Source: Metellina segmentata
Lineage: Eukaryota > Arthropoda > Arachnida > Araneae > Tetragnathidae
DNA length: 64,000 bases
Reading direction: 5' to 3'
Assembly (NCBI GenBank): GCA_947359465.1
Contig: OX375872.1
Coordinates: 125,748,337-125,812,336, forward strand
The first letter of the stretch is position 1. Each line of letters opens with the position of its first letter. The position numbers were made by a program, and so were the translations under genes. The notes below the pieces were generated by a model. That model was given only the letters and a program-made list of their open reading frames with translations. It was not told where the DNA came from and made no database searches. This document shows, piece after piece, positions 1 to 9,765 of the stretch.

Positions 1-528
1 AAAATGTGCAATTAATTACAAAAGTTTATATTAATTATGATGCGGAGAGGTTCGCTGATTTCATTAAAGCACTAAGCAATTGCAACGTCCGTTCTCTCTC
101 TCGGTTCCACATATCAAATTAGCTCTCTCCCATGTCGTAAGTGTATCACTCAATTGTAAAGGGGGGGGAAATGCATTAAAAAGCACCTAAAATTTTGCAA
201 AAAAAGCAATAGGCCCAGCATTATTTTGAGTCCCTCTGGATATCTCACATCATTTGACAGCCTAACTCAGCAACGATCAACCTAGCTTTAAAGCACACCA
301 GAAAACTAATCCTACAGTCACATTATGAGTCACGGATTGATTTTATTATCCGTCTATAAGCAGTTTATTGTATTTTTCTAATTCTAAAAACATTTAAAAT
401 TCTACATAAATGAAACTCTAGTGCCAAACTATTTTTACGTTTGAAAGCCTTAGTTGTTGCTACGGGGCAACTTCACTAAGTCTCCTCGTACTAGCGGCTC
501 ACAACCCAAATCGTGTAAACTTACCCTT
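1..528. other. Intron 4 sequence, nothing recognised
   Basis: AT-rich intronic sequence of the decarboxylase gene downstream of exon 4. A short G run lies near 162-169. No exon with good borders, transposon end or tandem array was seen. Confidence 0.4.
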
Positions 529-530
529 AA

Positions 531-653
531 GCGTCTGTTACACTAGAACAACGATGCTGCGGAGCGAGAAGCAGAATCGTTGATTGACAGGGGAAATGAC
601 TGCTTCTTTCGTCGCTGATTGGCCCGTCCGCGTTGCTCTAATGTAAAACAGAG
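531..653. repeat. Short inverted-repeat element (MITE-like)
   Basis: About 125 bp with imperfect inverted ends: GCGTCTGTTACACTAGAACA at the left against CGTTGCTCTAATGTAAAACA at the right, roughly 80% complementary over 23 nt. The interior is GC-richer than its surroundings and contains further GCGAG/CTGC matches. Composition and size resemble hAT-type MITEs, but no clear 8-bp target duplication is visible. Confidence 0.45.
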
Positions 654-852
654 TTGAATTCGGTTTGCACGAAAAGGGTTGTCAAGGCGGAGGATATTTT
701 GGGGATGAAAACAGTGATAGCGAGCGCTAAGCCAAAAGCTTCATATACAAAACAAAAAATTAAAAAACAGCGTAACTTAGCCAAACTGGAAGCCAAATGG
801 GTAAAACTTTAAAAAAAAAATTTTAAGCAAACGAAATTCAAACATTACTTAC

Positions 853-943
853 TGGTTAGTGTTGAGAGCTTCAGTAAGCCACGCCCCTGCCAATCCGTAA
901 CCATCGACGCCTTGGTAGAGTCGGCTCACAAACATTGGGTGAC
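853..943 (-). CDS. Decarboxylase-like gene, exon 4 (residues 86-116, last one visible)
   Basis: A 91-nt exon with acceptor TTTTCAG (944-950) and donor GTAAGT (from 852). It encodes HPMFVSRLYQGVD then GYGLAGAWLTEALNTNQ. This aligns with HPRFFNQL...D..GLAG.W.T...NT in GAD and CSAD, the start of the PLP-fold core that lines the substrate entrance. The family's near-invariant Gln in 'NQL' is Arg here (codon CGA), flanked by Tyr two residues later. The final codon is split (CA at the exon end), consistent with the following exon completing Gln before the family's conserved 'YTYE' type segment. Confidence 0.93.
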
Positions 944-1680
944 CTGAAAATATACATGCATTTACATTTCAGGACTTGAAGCCCATATAAAAAATAGCGA
1001 CAGACATAACTCTTACTTTACTGTTATTTCACACTAACGTTTGTAACTGCTGCTTTACTATTTCTGATGTTAATTCATAATAAAGTGTTTAATGGCTACT
1101 GTTAATTTTTGGGCCCCTATCTTTTAGGACGAACTTTTCTTTAAATTTGTAAACTGAGAAAGAAACTTTTAAAGTTTTAATTTATGTTTCGGCTTCGTTA
1201 TTAATCATTAATTTAATTTGAGAAAACAGTATTAACAGGTACCTGTATTTACTGCAATTTTTCGAACACTAGTGCGGTACAGTGTAATTATAAGTAGGTT
1301 TATTTACCGGAAACTCGCTATTTTCATAAATCCTAACTAGGAGAGACTTAAAAGCTTCTTTGTGCGCTACATCCTGAAGTATCTGGTGCTCTGCTACATA
1401 GAAATGATTCAATTATTTCTACCGGAAATTACGGTACGAGCGTTATTATTACTTTTGGGCGAAGGGTATATGATGAATAGAGTCAGGAATGCAGAACGGG
1501 CAGATTTAACAGTATTCGCCAGAGATGGCTTCGACAGTTGTGAATATATTTCGAGAAAGAAAAAGAAAATTGCACATTGTTTCGCGCGGTGTTGTCCATT
1601 TCTTCTCTACAAAACAGCCGCAATTCAAAATGGAAATTAAATTTTCTTGGGAAACAATGAATTGTTTAACCCTCTGGGTT
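944..1680. other. Intron 3, plain part
   Basis: AT-rich intronic DNA between exon 4 and the first SINE. Open frames around 1362-1650 are short, lack recognisable domains and overlap on both strands, so no coding call is made. Confidence 0.4.
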
Positions 1681-1976
1681 GGTAGGTGGTTGAATAAACG
1701 TCGAACTGGTGCAACGCAACGGGTTATTGGCAACGGCCCGGGATCAATCCCAAAGGGAAAGATCCGAGGACGACACATCGTCATTTTGAACCACATTCAG
1801 TCTGGTGCCCCACTCTCCAAACTTTCACACCAAAGTGAGATTATTTTAGGTTAATTTTGAGATTTAACGTGCTCCTACCCCCACGTACACGACGGTGTTT
1901 GGTTGGATATAGCTTCGAAATTGCAGCCACCTCGTTGGTAATTCGCTCTTCTCTTCCAACTGTGCTCCGCGGCTCC
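1681..1976 (-). mobile_element. SINE type A, near full length
   Basis: Tail (GGTAGGTGG...AACGTCG) lies at the left and the tRNA-like head (CCGCGGCTCC reversed) at the right, so it is on the minus strand. The central body has a deletion/rearrangement near 1845-1870. The head retains the tRNA-like outline, but the B box is damaged. It abuts a plus-strand SINE separated only by 34 bp of a minisatellite unit. Confidence 0.75.
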
Positions 1977-2010
1977 ATATTCTAAGAAAATAAGTAATAG
2001 AATATTTCCA

Positions 2011-2227
2011 AGGACCGTCGTGAACAAAGGGGGGCTGGTGTACGTTAAATCTACTGTGACCTCAAATGTCCTTATGTTGGTGTGGCGTCGGAGTTTCAAG
2101 AGCGAGGTACCAGTTCAGGTGTGATCACGTCATCTGATCATGGTTCAAAATTACGTTGTCCTCAGATCTTTCCCTTCGAGGGTTGGTCCCGGACAGTCAC
2201 CAATAGCCCGTTGTGTAGCTCCAGTGT
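2011..2227 (+). mobile_element. SINE body (type A/B body), headless
   Basis: It starts inside the body (GGGGCTGGTG...) and runs through the conserved CATCTGATCATGGTTCAAAA and CCCGTTGTG blocks. Its head is missing. Flanking bases on both sides belong to the ~37-bp TTCCAAAGGATTC repeat, so it inserted into that array. Confidence 0.75.
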
Positions 2228-2430
2228 GAAAAAATATCAAAATACCAAGGAAATTAACGATGGAATATCTCCAAAGGATTCTAATAAAAGGAAATTAGCA
2301 ATTGAATCCAAAAGATTCTATTTTGCACATTAGGCCAATAAAAGTATTCCGAAGGATTCTTTTCTTCTGAAAGGAGCAATAAAACCTTTCTCAAATTTGA
2401 AAGAATCCGTGGATTCTCTTAACCAATAGA
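2228..2430. repeat. ~37-bp minisatellite family (TTCCAAAGGATTCTATT type)
   Basis: Degenerate repeats of a unit around CCAAAGGATTCTA plus AAGGAAATTAGCAAT. The same unit recurs at 17.9-18.7, 19.0-19.3 and 21.0-21.6 kb. Part of the array (1977-2010) lies on the other side of the inserted SINE. Confidence 0.7.
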
Positions 2431-2629
2431 GGTGGCTATTTAGTCATTAAGTGTATTGTAATATTACATACTCGGAAATCTCTCTACGCTCTGAGATAAG
2501 AGCGAGATATGCAGATTCAATAGAAACTTTTATTACAATCACAAAAAGGATACTACAAGGATGGAATAAGTATAAATTAATGAATTTTCTGACTACATAT
2601 AAGTCAAGCACGCATCTAGAATACCATTT

Positions 2630-2955
2630 AAGTTGCGTGGTTATATTTTGGGTTTTATGTCGTTATGGCCAAATTGTGCCAAACACAAGGTGGAAAACGT
2701 CATGTGCACAACATTCATTGATATCCATGTAAATCTGATACTTCTTCGAACGAAGAAACTTGGGTGGATTTGTTTTTATAGTCAAGGGTGATATTTGACC
2801 ATACTGCGCCAGACGCAAGACAAACAATATTCAGTAAAGAATATACACACACGAGGTAAGTTTTATAGTCCCATGAGAGAGAAATACACCCTGGAGGAAT
2901 CGAACCCGCGCCGCATGCAACACGCAGGCGAAGAGAACTCACACGTGAGCTACAA
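2630..2955 (-). mobile_element. SINE type D with tRNA-like head
   Basis: On the minus strand a tRNA-like head (TAGCTCACGTGTGAG A-box region and GGGTTCGATTCC B box, near 2900-2955) leads into a body ending with GGCGCAG...GGTCAAATAT. The body recurs elsewhere as tail fragments (7.7, 10.0, 14.0, 27.1, 45.4 and 57.0 kb). The interval 2700-2790 is a diverged duplicate of the end of this body. Confidence 0.65.
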
Positions 2956-3009
2956 GATATAATTTTAGACTACATTAAAGAGCCAAAACAAAGTTAATGG
3001 ATTACTTAC

Positions 3010-3103
3010 ATGTTTTGACGCTGTATTTAAGTACATCCTGGCACAACTTCACCATTTCCTCGTGAGTTGCAGGTTCATCTTCGATTCGTAAATCAAAAAT
3101 TTT
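3010..3103 (-). CDS. Decarboxylase-like gene, exon 3 (residues 55-85)
   Basis: A 94-nt exon with acceptor TTTCCAG (3104-3108) and donor GTAAGT (from 3009). It encodes KIFDLRIEDEPATHEEMV followed by KLCQDVLKYSVKT. The segment C.(D/A)V(I/L).YSVKT immediately before the His-Pro motif is diagnostic of the CSAD/GAD/Black group. One base is left over to form a Cys codon with exon 4. The downstream intron is 2.07 kb and holds SINE copies. Confidence 0.92.
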
Positions 3104-3916
3104 CTGGAAAAAAATTACTCGAGTCATCTAAAGTTAACAAAGTTTTTGAGTTTCAAGACGATACATTTGAACAAAGATAACCGAACTTTTCAGTTTTGTA
3201 TATTTTGGGCACATAGTAAGTACCCTTTGAGTAGAAATGTACTTTGAGTAGTATCCACATATCCCTTTGAACAATTTTTACATTTAAAAAATGTTTTTAT
3301 TCCAATACCCATGAAATGTACATTACAAAAGAAAAAATCATTTCTACATAAGTAATTAAGTACTCCAATTTTAAAAAATGAACATTTTAAAGTTTCTACT
3401 CATTTAGCAAATGTTTTCTTATGAAACCTTGAACTGTTTCACAAATTTGTTGGAATATACTAACGTTATTTATTCTTTTATACCAATCTTATTATAACCA
3501 GACAAACAATACGAAAACAGTCATAACCGACTTAATCAGTTTTCGAAAACTAACTATTCGTCTAAATTCTTATTCCATGCAAAAGTTGTCAATTACACGA
3601 TAAAAAGCAACCACAAAAAGTTCCAAATTTCGATATTAATTACAAAAAAAACCCAGTAGCATTTTTAATACATTGTAGTCAGGCAAAACAGCAGGCTGAG
3701 AAAAAAAGACTAAATTAGTCGGTTTTATTCCTGACATTCGATAGGGAAACTTAAAAAACTCTCTTAATCAGTAGTTACGAAACTTTTCAATCCAAGGACC
3801 TCCATGAAATTTTAAAAGTTTCAGACCTCTTGTGATTATAAAATTAAATATGGCATAAGACCAATGTGATACTTATCTTTACCTAAACTTCGGGAGTGAA
3901 ATATTTAGATCTGTCC
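3104..3916. other. Intron 2, plain part
   Basis: AT-rich intron sequence upstream of exon 3 (minus-strand sense). No transposon ends or tandem structure stand out. Confidence 0.4.
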
Positions 3917-4114
3917 TAACCCTTCAAGTGGTTTCAAGGATCTGACCAATTTTGCTAATTAAGAGATATCTCATCAAGATATTGACAATTTTTTATGATG
4001 ACGAGATCAAGATTTTGTCAGTTTCCTTCTAATGACGAGATATCTCGTCCACCAAGATCTGGTCAGTTTCGCTTATGACGCGATACCTCGTCGAGATCAC
4101 TTCAAGAGGGTTAA
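3917..4114. repeat. Palindrome-rich TTAA-type repeat, copy 1
   Basis: It begins (C)TAACCCTTCAAGTGGTT and ends AACTTCAAGAGGG-like TTAA (4111-4114), so its ends are inverted. The interior repeats a ~45-bp unit containing GACGAGATATCTCGTC followed by CAAGATCTGGTCAGTTT. Confidence 0.7.
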
Positions 4115-4233
4115 CTGCAAGTGCAGTTGCTCATTTTCAGAACATATTCGGATGGTGCAATTCGTCACGTTACTTTGATAAAAATTGAAGAAAAATTATT
4201 TTATTTACTAAAAATTACAATTAATCAGTATTA

Positions 4234-4441
4234 GTACACGCCGTTCTGTTCGATACCCTTTCTCCATCTCTCCGGCATCATCCCGCGCTCCTAGAAGTAC
4301 TCACTGAAATTCTTTTTTTCAAACAACATCAAAACTTTACTGGTGTAAAATAGATACAACACTTCGGTTTCGCGATGCAATGCCATATAGCGCCAAAAAC
4401 GGGTTGAACCTTTGCATCAATCCAATATAATAGGCATTTTT
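4234..4441 (-). pseudogene. Internally deleted mariner-like element
   Basis: Read on the minus strand, 4441 onward starts with TATTGGATTGATGCAAAGGTT, a typical mariner inverted end followed by ~135 bp of 5' UTR. The same UTR is found at 36715-36856. It then jumps to a transposase C-terminal tail resembling PERWRKGIEQNGVY (about 4300-4234). The whole catalytic region is absent. The right-hand inverted end was not found. Confidence 0.6.
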
Positions 4442-4644
4442 TAATATTTTTAGAACATCGTTGCTTAGAACATAAGGATATCGAAGAAAGCAATGGAATA
4501 CTAATTTTAAGTCCTTTTTATGGCAAGATAGAGCATGTCTTCCGCTGGGCCCATGGAATCTTGTCGCGGACTCATGGGGATTCTGGGATCACACTTTAGA
4601 ACTACTGCCAGACTTATGAAATTTGGCACTCATATTCTTTATTC

Positions 4645-4861
4645 GTCCAAGTGTTTCGACGAGGTATCTCGTCCAAGATCGGGTAACTTTTGCTAAAGAC
4701 GAGATATCTAGTCCAAGATCGGGTCACTTTTGATAAAAGATAGATAGTATCTCTCCAAGATAGGGTCACTTTAGCTAAGGAAGAGAATATCTCGTCCAAG
4801 ATCGGGTCACTTTTACTAAAGACGAGATATCTCGTCGAGACAAAGCTACTCAAGGGGATTG
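4645..4861. repeat. Palindrome-rich TTAA-type repeat, copy 2
   Basis: Four to five tandem units of GACGAGATATCTCGTCCAAG plus ATCGGGTCACTTTTGCTAAA, period ~45 bp, ending ACTCAAGGGGATTGAG. The terminal TTAA is mutated. Confidence 0.7.
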
Positions 4862-5384
4862 AGATTCAAATAGGGAAAACCAAATCGGACCTTGCCCAAA
4901 ACTGATGAGTCTAGAATTTGTTCTTGAATCAGAAGCTGGAACTACAGCGCAGTTTTCGACGAGGACCAGTAGGATTAAACCCGTACAATCAACATAAGAC
5001 AGCAACAAAAAAGTCTATAATTTCGGTTACTAATGGTACAATTCCCCTTAATAAAGCCGTTCATAATTATATATATGTTCCAAGATCGCATTGGTCGTCA
5101 ACAAAGTCCACCTCTTCCAAAATGTTAGATTTTCTTTTCTTTGAGGGTATACTGAATTAAATTCTTAAAGCTTATTCGTTCTACAACCAATGACTTTCGA
5201 GAGCTATGGGGATTAAATTTTAAAAATGCTGTTTATTCGCGAAAATAAATAAAATAGTATATTGAAATACATTTCACATAAAATAATGCACGGTAAATAT
5301 ATACTTTTTACATTTCAAAAAGTTGATGTCACCATTAATGACTTTAGACCCATGTGAGCGTTTACAGAAAAAGGAGGAACTTAC

Positions 5385-5518
5385 CTCCAACTCCTTTGGA
5401 TGCTTGAAATTAGTGACTTTATGCTTGGCAGTGACAATTTTAGGATCTTCAATGATATCCGAATCAAGGATCATCCGCGTCACCTCACGAAGAAGAGGTA
5501 AGCCCTCCATATTTTGAT
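5385..5518 (-). CDS. Decarboxylase-like gene, exon 2 (residues ~10-54)
   Basis: A 134-nt exon bounded by TTTCAG (acceptor, 5519-5520) and GTAAGT (donor, from 5384). It encodes the amphipathic N-terminal helices typical of this family: LLREVTRMILDSDIIED, a lysine-rich linker, then KVTNFKHPKELE. The last piece matches the 'KV.(D/E)F.HP.EL' segment that precedes the core in CSAD and GAD proteins. It joins exon 3 in phase 0. The acceptor and first third of this exon have a decayed duplicate about 130 bp upstream (5612-5720). Confidence 0.88.
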
Positions 5519-5611
5519 CTGAAATCAAAGAACCAGCTTTAAAAACTTGATGCAATATTTAATTCAACTTGCAAGAGTAAATATTGCAAAAGAAGGTAAC
5601 GCTACACCTTT

Positions 5612-5720
5612 GTGTCACCTCACGAAGAAAATGCACCCTTCTATTTCCTTTCCCTGACCAACTCAAATCGAGAAGCCAACTTTAAAACTATAACCAACGT
5701 TTGATTCAGCTTATAAAATA
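5612..5720 (-). pseudogene. Decayed duplicate of exon 2 start and its acceptor
   Basis: It matches 5480-5587 in order: GTCACCTCACGAAGAA, a diverged middle, then the shared intronic CAGCTTTAAAA...TTAATTCAACTT block. In minus-strand sense one frame still reads LREVT as in exon 2. The acceptor and the rest of the exon are not preserved, so it is most likely a relic rather than an alternative exon. Confidence 0.5.
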
Positions 5721-5814
5721 GTACGTTATACTTAATACTGCTTGTCATAATATTTTTCGAAACGTCCCCAACCCCAAATGCACACGTTATAAAAATCTAG
5801 CGATACTTGACTCT

Positions 5815-6762
5815 ATCGCATCATGAGGTACACAAGGTGACTCAACAGTGTACTACATGATTTATAATAGCGAGTAATGAATTCGAAACTTCTTGGTAGG
5901 CAGTTAAATTTTCTTCGCACAGGAGCAACACTACGGTCTATTTTCAAGACCTCTTGAAAGGAACCTAAGAGTAGCCAAATTTTACGTTTCATGAAACTCA
6001 TTTCAACGTGAGCAGATGTGAACCTTCCTAAGGCATTATAATCTTAATGAAACTCCATTTAAAAGAAACTACTCCCAAATGCAAATGTCAAAATCCGTCT
6101 AAACTAATGAATATATCGGGTCATGTAGCACTACAGGCAACCTTACATGATTTCTGATAGCGAGAAATGAAATTCGAAGCATCTTGAAAGGTGCCAGAAT
6201 AGACAGCAAATTTTACGTTTCATAGAGTGCATTGTAACGTGATCAGGTTGAGCCTTACTAAATGCATATATGTCGTAATGAAATCCTCTTTCATAGAAAT
6301 AGTCCCAAAATGCAAATGTTATAAAAATCCGTCCAAACTAATGAATATAAAGCGTTATTCAGCACTATAGGAAATCTCAATAATTTATTGATGTATAAGA
6401 GTGAGTAATGAAATTCGAAACCGCTTGAAAGGAGCCTGAAAAGAAGGCAAATTTCACTTTTCTTGAAGCGCATTTCAACGTAACCTGACGAAAATCTTCC
6501 TAAGGCATTAGGATCTTAGTGAAATTCCCATTAAAAAAAACTGCCCCAAAATGCAAATGCTATCAAAATCTGTCGAAACTAATGCATAAATCGCTTCATT
6601 CAGCACTGTAAGCAAACCCAATAATTTACAGGATTTATAGTAGCGAGTAATGAAATTCGAAACCGCTTGAAAGGAGCGTGAAGAGAAGGCAAATTTTACG
6701 TTTCATGAAACGCATTTCAACGTGATCAGATGTGAACCTTCCTAAGGCATTAGAATCTTAAT
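5815..6762. repeat. Tandem array, ~240-bp unit, four copies (intron 1)
   Basis: The anchor CATTTCAACGTGATCAGATG recurs at 5999, 6230, 6471 and 6713, so spacings are 231, 241 and 242 bp. Each unit also carries GCGAGTAATGAAATTCGAA and GCAAATTTTACGTTTCATG. Copies are diverged, suggesting an old array. Confidence 0.85.
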
Positions 6763-7165
6763 GATAGGTCATAAATTCTGTGGCCTACTTTTTCTGAGCG
6801 ACCTCGCTTCATTCTCAGAAGCCGGACCCTATAAAAGCCTAAAGTGAGGGTTACAGATGATTCGTTGAGTTTTTCGTATGCCGAGAAATCTGTCAGACAT
6901 GATTGATGACCAACGAAATGACCAACTGCATTCCCAGTGACAGTTAATACTTCCCGCCATCCAAGCGAATCAAGTGTTTTTTTTTTCAGTTTGTGAATCC
7001 GGGAGTTTCCAGACAATGCTTTCCCTGATGGCGCGTCTGAAGTCCTTAATTGCAGAAATAATTTATCCTTTCCCACCCCACTTCTGAGCTCTCTAATTTA
7101 TTCGGTTGAGTTTTATTTCGTATACCAGTCACAATCAGACAAGAATATACTGCAGGGTTTTTTGA
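6763..7165. other. Unassigned, slightly GC-richer intron segment
   Basis: It contains an isolated CCCTATAAAAGCC (6828-6840) and a 108-codon minus-strand open frame with no recognisable domain. I see no splice borders or repeats that explain it. Confidence 0.3.
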
Positions 7166-7256
7166 CACTAAGTGATTTCGACAAGATATTTCGTTTACCA
7201 AGATCTGCCCAATTTTTGTAATACTTGACGAGATATCTCGTCACTGTATTTAAGTC
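7166..7256. repeat. Palindrome-rich repeat, copy 3 (fragment)
   Basis: It contains TTGACGAGATATCTCGTCAC and CCAAGATCTGCCCAATTTTT, two units only, with no intact ends. Confidence 0.6.
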
Positions 7257-7404
7257 AAAACAATCACAAATTCGCACGTAAGCTAACTCAATCATCGCAA
7301 GTTGAAGTTTCGTCTAGGACATATGCATGACACGTAGATATACGTCTGAAAACAATCGAGAAATTTAATTACGTAATGTTAACCTAGCATTACGACCTTT
7401 CAGC

Positions 7405-7632
7405 TTAACTCTCCAAGTGGTTTCGATGAGATATCTCGTCCATCAAGATCTGATCAATTTTGCTAATACTTGACGAGATATCTCGTCACCAAGATACTGC
7501 CGATTTTCTTATGATGATGAGAGCAAGTATTAGGTCTGTTTTCTTCCAATGACGAGATATCTAGTTCATAAAGATGTCGTCAGTTTTGATCATCATATGA
7601 TACCTCATTGAGACAACCACCAGGAGGGTTAA
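7405..7632. repeat. Palindrome-rich TTAA-flanked element, copy 4 (best preserved)
   Basis: TTAA (7405-7408) is followed by CTCTCCAAGTGGTT. At the other end, ACCACCAGGAGGG is followed by TTAA (7629-7632). The 220-bp interior holds about five degenerate units with GACGAGATATCTCGTC. TTAA duplications with inverted ends beginning CYCTCC/CCCT are the piggyBac pattern, so a piggyBac-like MITE is my preferred reading. No transposase is present. Confidence 0.65.
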
Positions 7633-7714
7633 GATTGAGAGTTGAATGCAGAAGGCTAAAAACAAAACTCTAAGACTAACAAACTGTGGTTGTGGTTCAA
7701 AACCATTAAATATT

Positions 7715-7835
7715 GGTTGATTTATGGTTTTGTTGGTTGGGTTCTTATGACGCAATACTTAGCCAAACAGCACCAAATGCAAGAAAACGTCAAGAAAACG
7801 GACATACACACTAAGAAAGTTTTACTGACATAGAA
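7715..7835 (-). repeat. SINE type D body fragment
   Basis: GTTGGTTGGGTTCTTATGAC through AAAGTTTTACTGACATAGAA matches the 3' body of the type D SINE, with no head. Confidence 0.55.
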
Positions 7836-8074
7836 GTTGGTTGATTTTTGAGAATTCAATAATCTAACTAGCTGCAACTATGCTAAAGGAGTTAATAAGT
7901 GTGAATTATTGATTAACATGAAACTTAATTCACGTCCCATGTTACTTTTATGTATAAAATTTCACCGACGGGAATTAATCCACTTTCAAATGACTTTTCA
8001 AATTAAAGATATATTTAACCTTCAACAGAGCATCGTGATATAAATTATTATAAGGAATAAGAAACACAAAAAGA

Positions 8075-8575
8075 TTGCATATAAGTTTTATTAGTAGGTT
8101 AAATATTAGTCGACATCGCTACGCTAATTTCTATGATGAACATTTCTAAATAATAAAGAATATGTGGCTCTTAAAAAGATTCATATAAATTTAATCAGTA
8201 GGTTAAATATTAGTTGACATCACTACTCTAATTTCTATGACGGGCATTTCTTAATTATAAAGAATACGGGGCTTAAAAACATTGCATGTATGTTTGGTTA
8301 GTAGGTTAAATATTACTTGATTTGTAGTCTTTTTGATCAGTAGACTAAATATTAATTATTTGATTTGCAGTCTTTTTGATCAGTAGGTTAAATATTATTT
8401 GATTTGTAGTCTTTTTGATCAGTAGGTCAAATTTTAGTTGACATCACTACGCTAATTTCTATGACGGGCATTTCTAAATTTTAAGAATACGGGGCTTAAA
8501 AACATTGCATGTATGTTTTATTAGTAGGTTAAATATTATTTGACATCGCTACGCTAATTCTGTGATGGGCCTTTC
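8075..8575. repeat. Nested tandem repeats (GGTTAAATATTA type)
   Basis: A ~120-bp unit (AGTAGGTTAAATATTAGT, GACATCGCTACGCTAATTTC, ATTGCATGTATGTTT) is repeated four times. It is interrupted by three copies of a ~45-bp subunit, GTCTTTTTGATCAGTAGG (8325-8430). Confidence 0.8.
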
Positions 8576-8589
8576 TGTGGAGCTAAATG

Positions 8590-8662
8590 TAGGTAGGTAG
8601 TTTATTAACGTTGCACTGGAGCAACAAACGTGCTATTGGCTACGGTCCAGGATCGATCTCTG
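8590..8662 (-). mobile_element. SINE tail fragment (type A/B body)
   Basis: GTAGGTAGGTAGTTTATTAACG followed by TGCACTGGAGCAAC and GGTCCAGGATCGATC; truncated inside the body. Confidence 0.7.
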
Positions 8663-8734
8663 CTGAACTGACATTTATAGGACTTTGTTTAAACATTTAA
8701 CTGTTTTTATGTCACAACTTTAAAATAAACCAAC

Positions 8735-9535
8735 TTGTTACTTTCGATGCTTTTCCACAGCTTAAGATGTTTCTAAAATAAAGAAAGGTTATCCCCATAT
8801 TTGTTTTGCGAAGAAATTCACGTTCGAAGGTAGTCGGATGCCTTGAAATGAACCAATTTAATTTCTAATGATTAGTCTGTCTTTAAAAGTGTTATCAGGG
8901 TTAAATTATCCCTAAACGAATATATTATCCCTTAAAGCTTATCTCAAACGCGTAATAAAAATATAGTTCTTGCGCCTTAAAACGTCAAAAACCAACCAAA
9001 CAAACGCATAATAAACCACAATCATTAAGGTAGTATTCCGCATTTGCTTCTCGACGAAAATCGCGTCCGAATGTAGTCGGATACCTTAAAATTAATCAAT
9101 TTAATATTAAAGATTAAATTATCCCTTAAAAGTTAGAATCTCCTCACAACTGCTTTTCGAAGAACATCACGTCTGAATGTAGGCGAATACCTTAAAATTA
9201 AGCAATTCGATACATAAGTATTAAATTATCTCTTAAAAGTTAGAAAGGTGAAACAATCCCTTAAAAGTTATTAAAGCTAATACTGTCCCTTAAAAAAGTT
9301 ATTGCAAATACGTAAGAAACCACGAACCCAAAACGATAGTTTTCCACATTTGCCTTTCGAAGAAAATCATGTCCGAATATATTCGCATACCTTAAAATTT
9401 GTCAATTCAAAATTTCATGGATAAATTATCACTTAAATGCTATAGAAAAAGGTTAAATTATCCCTTAAAAGTTATAGAAAGGTTAAATTATCCCTTAAAA
9501 GTCACCTCAAATGCCTAATAAACCACAAAGCCATA
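8735..9535. repeat. Degenerate tandem array (ATCCCTTAAAAGTTA type)
   Basis: Repeats of TGCTTTTCGAAGAAAATC, GTCCGAATGTAGTCGGATACC and TTAAATTATCCCTTAAAAG. Unit spacing varies (about 110-240 bp). Related copies occur at 22.1-22.2 and 22.8-22.9 kb. Confidence 0.75.
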
Positions 9536-9544
9536 ATGATTGAT

Positions 9545-9765
9545 AACGCACACTGAGCCACGGCTGATGACTTGTCTTAGACGGCGTTTCGTCCCATTGA
9601 AGTGCGGCGACGGGACGGGAGAATCCCGGCCAACTCTGCCCGGTCTCACTTCGGCCATCCCGCCGACTCTGGCCCGGGGAAATTCCGCTCAGGTGGACTT
9701 CGCCCTTAAGCTTGATTCTACGGTTGGTGATACCTGATCGCGAATTCTCGCCAAAATGGAGTTGA
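9545..9765. other. GC-rich island, unidentified
   Basis: About 200 bp of clearly GC-rich DNA (GGCGACGGGACGGGAG, CCCGGGGAAATTCCGC) in a very AT-rich intron. Both strands have short open frames, none recognised. It could be an inserted unique fragment or a regulatory CpG island. Confidence 0.35.

Noticed and set aside
4645..4861. CRISPR-like direct repeats
   Set aside because: Units are contiguous, degenerate and without unique spacers, in a eukaryotic intron.
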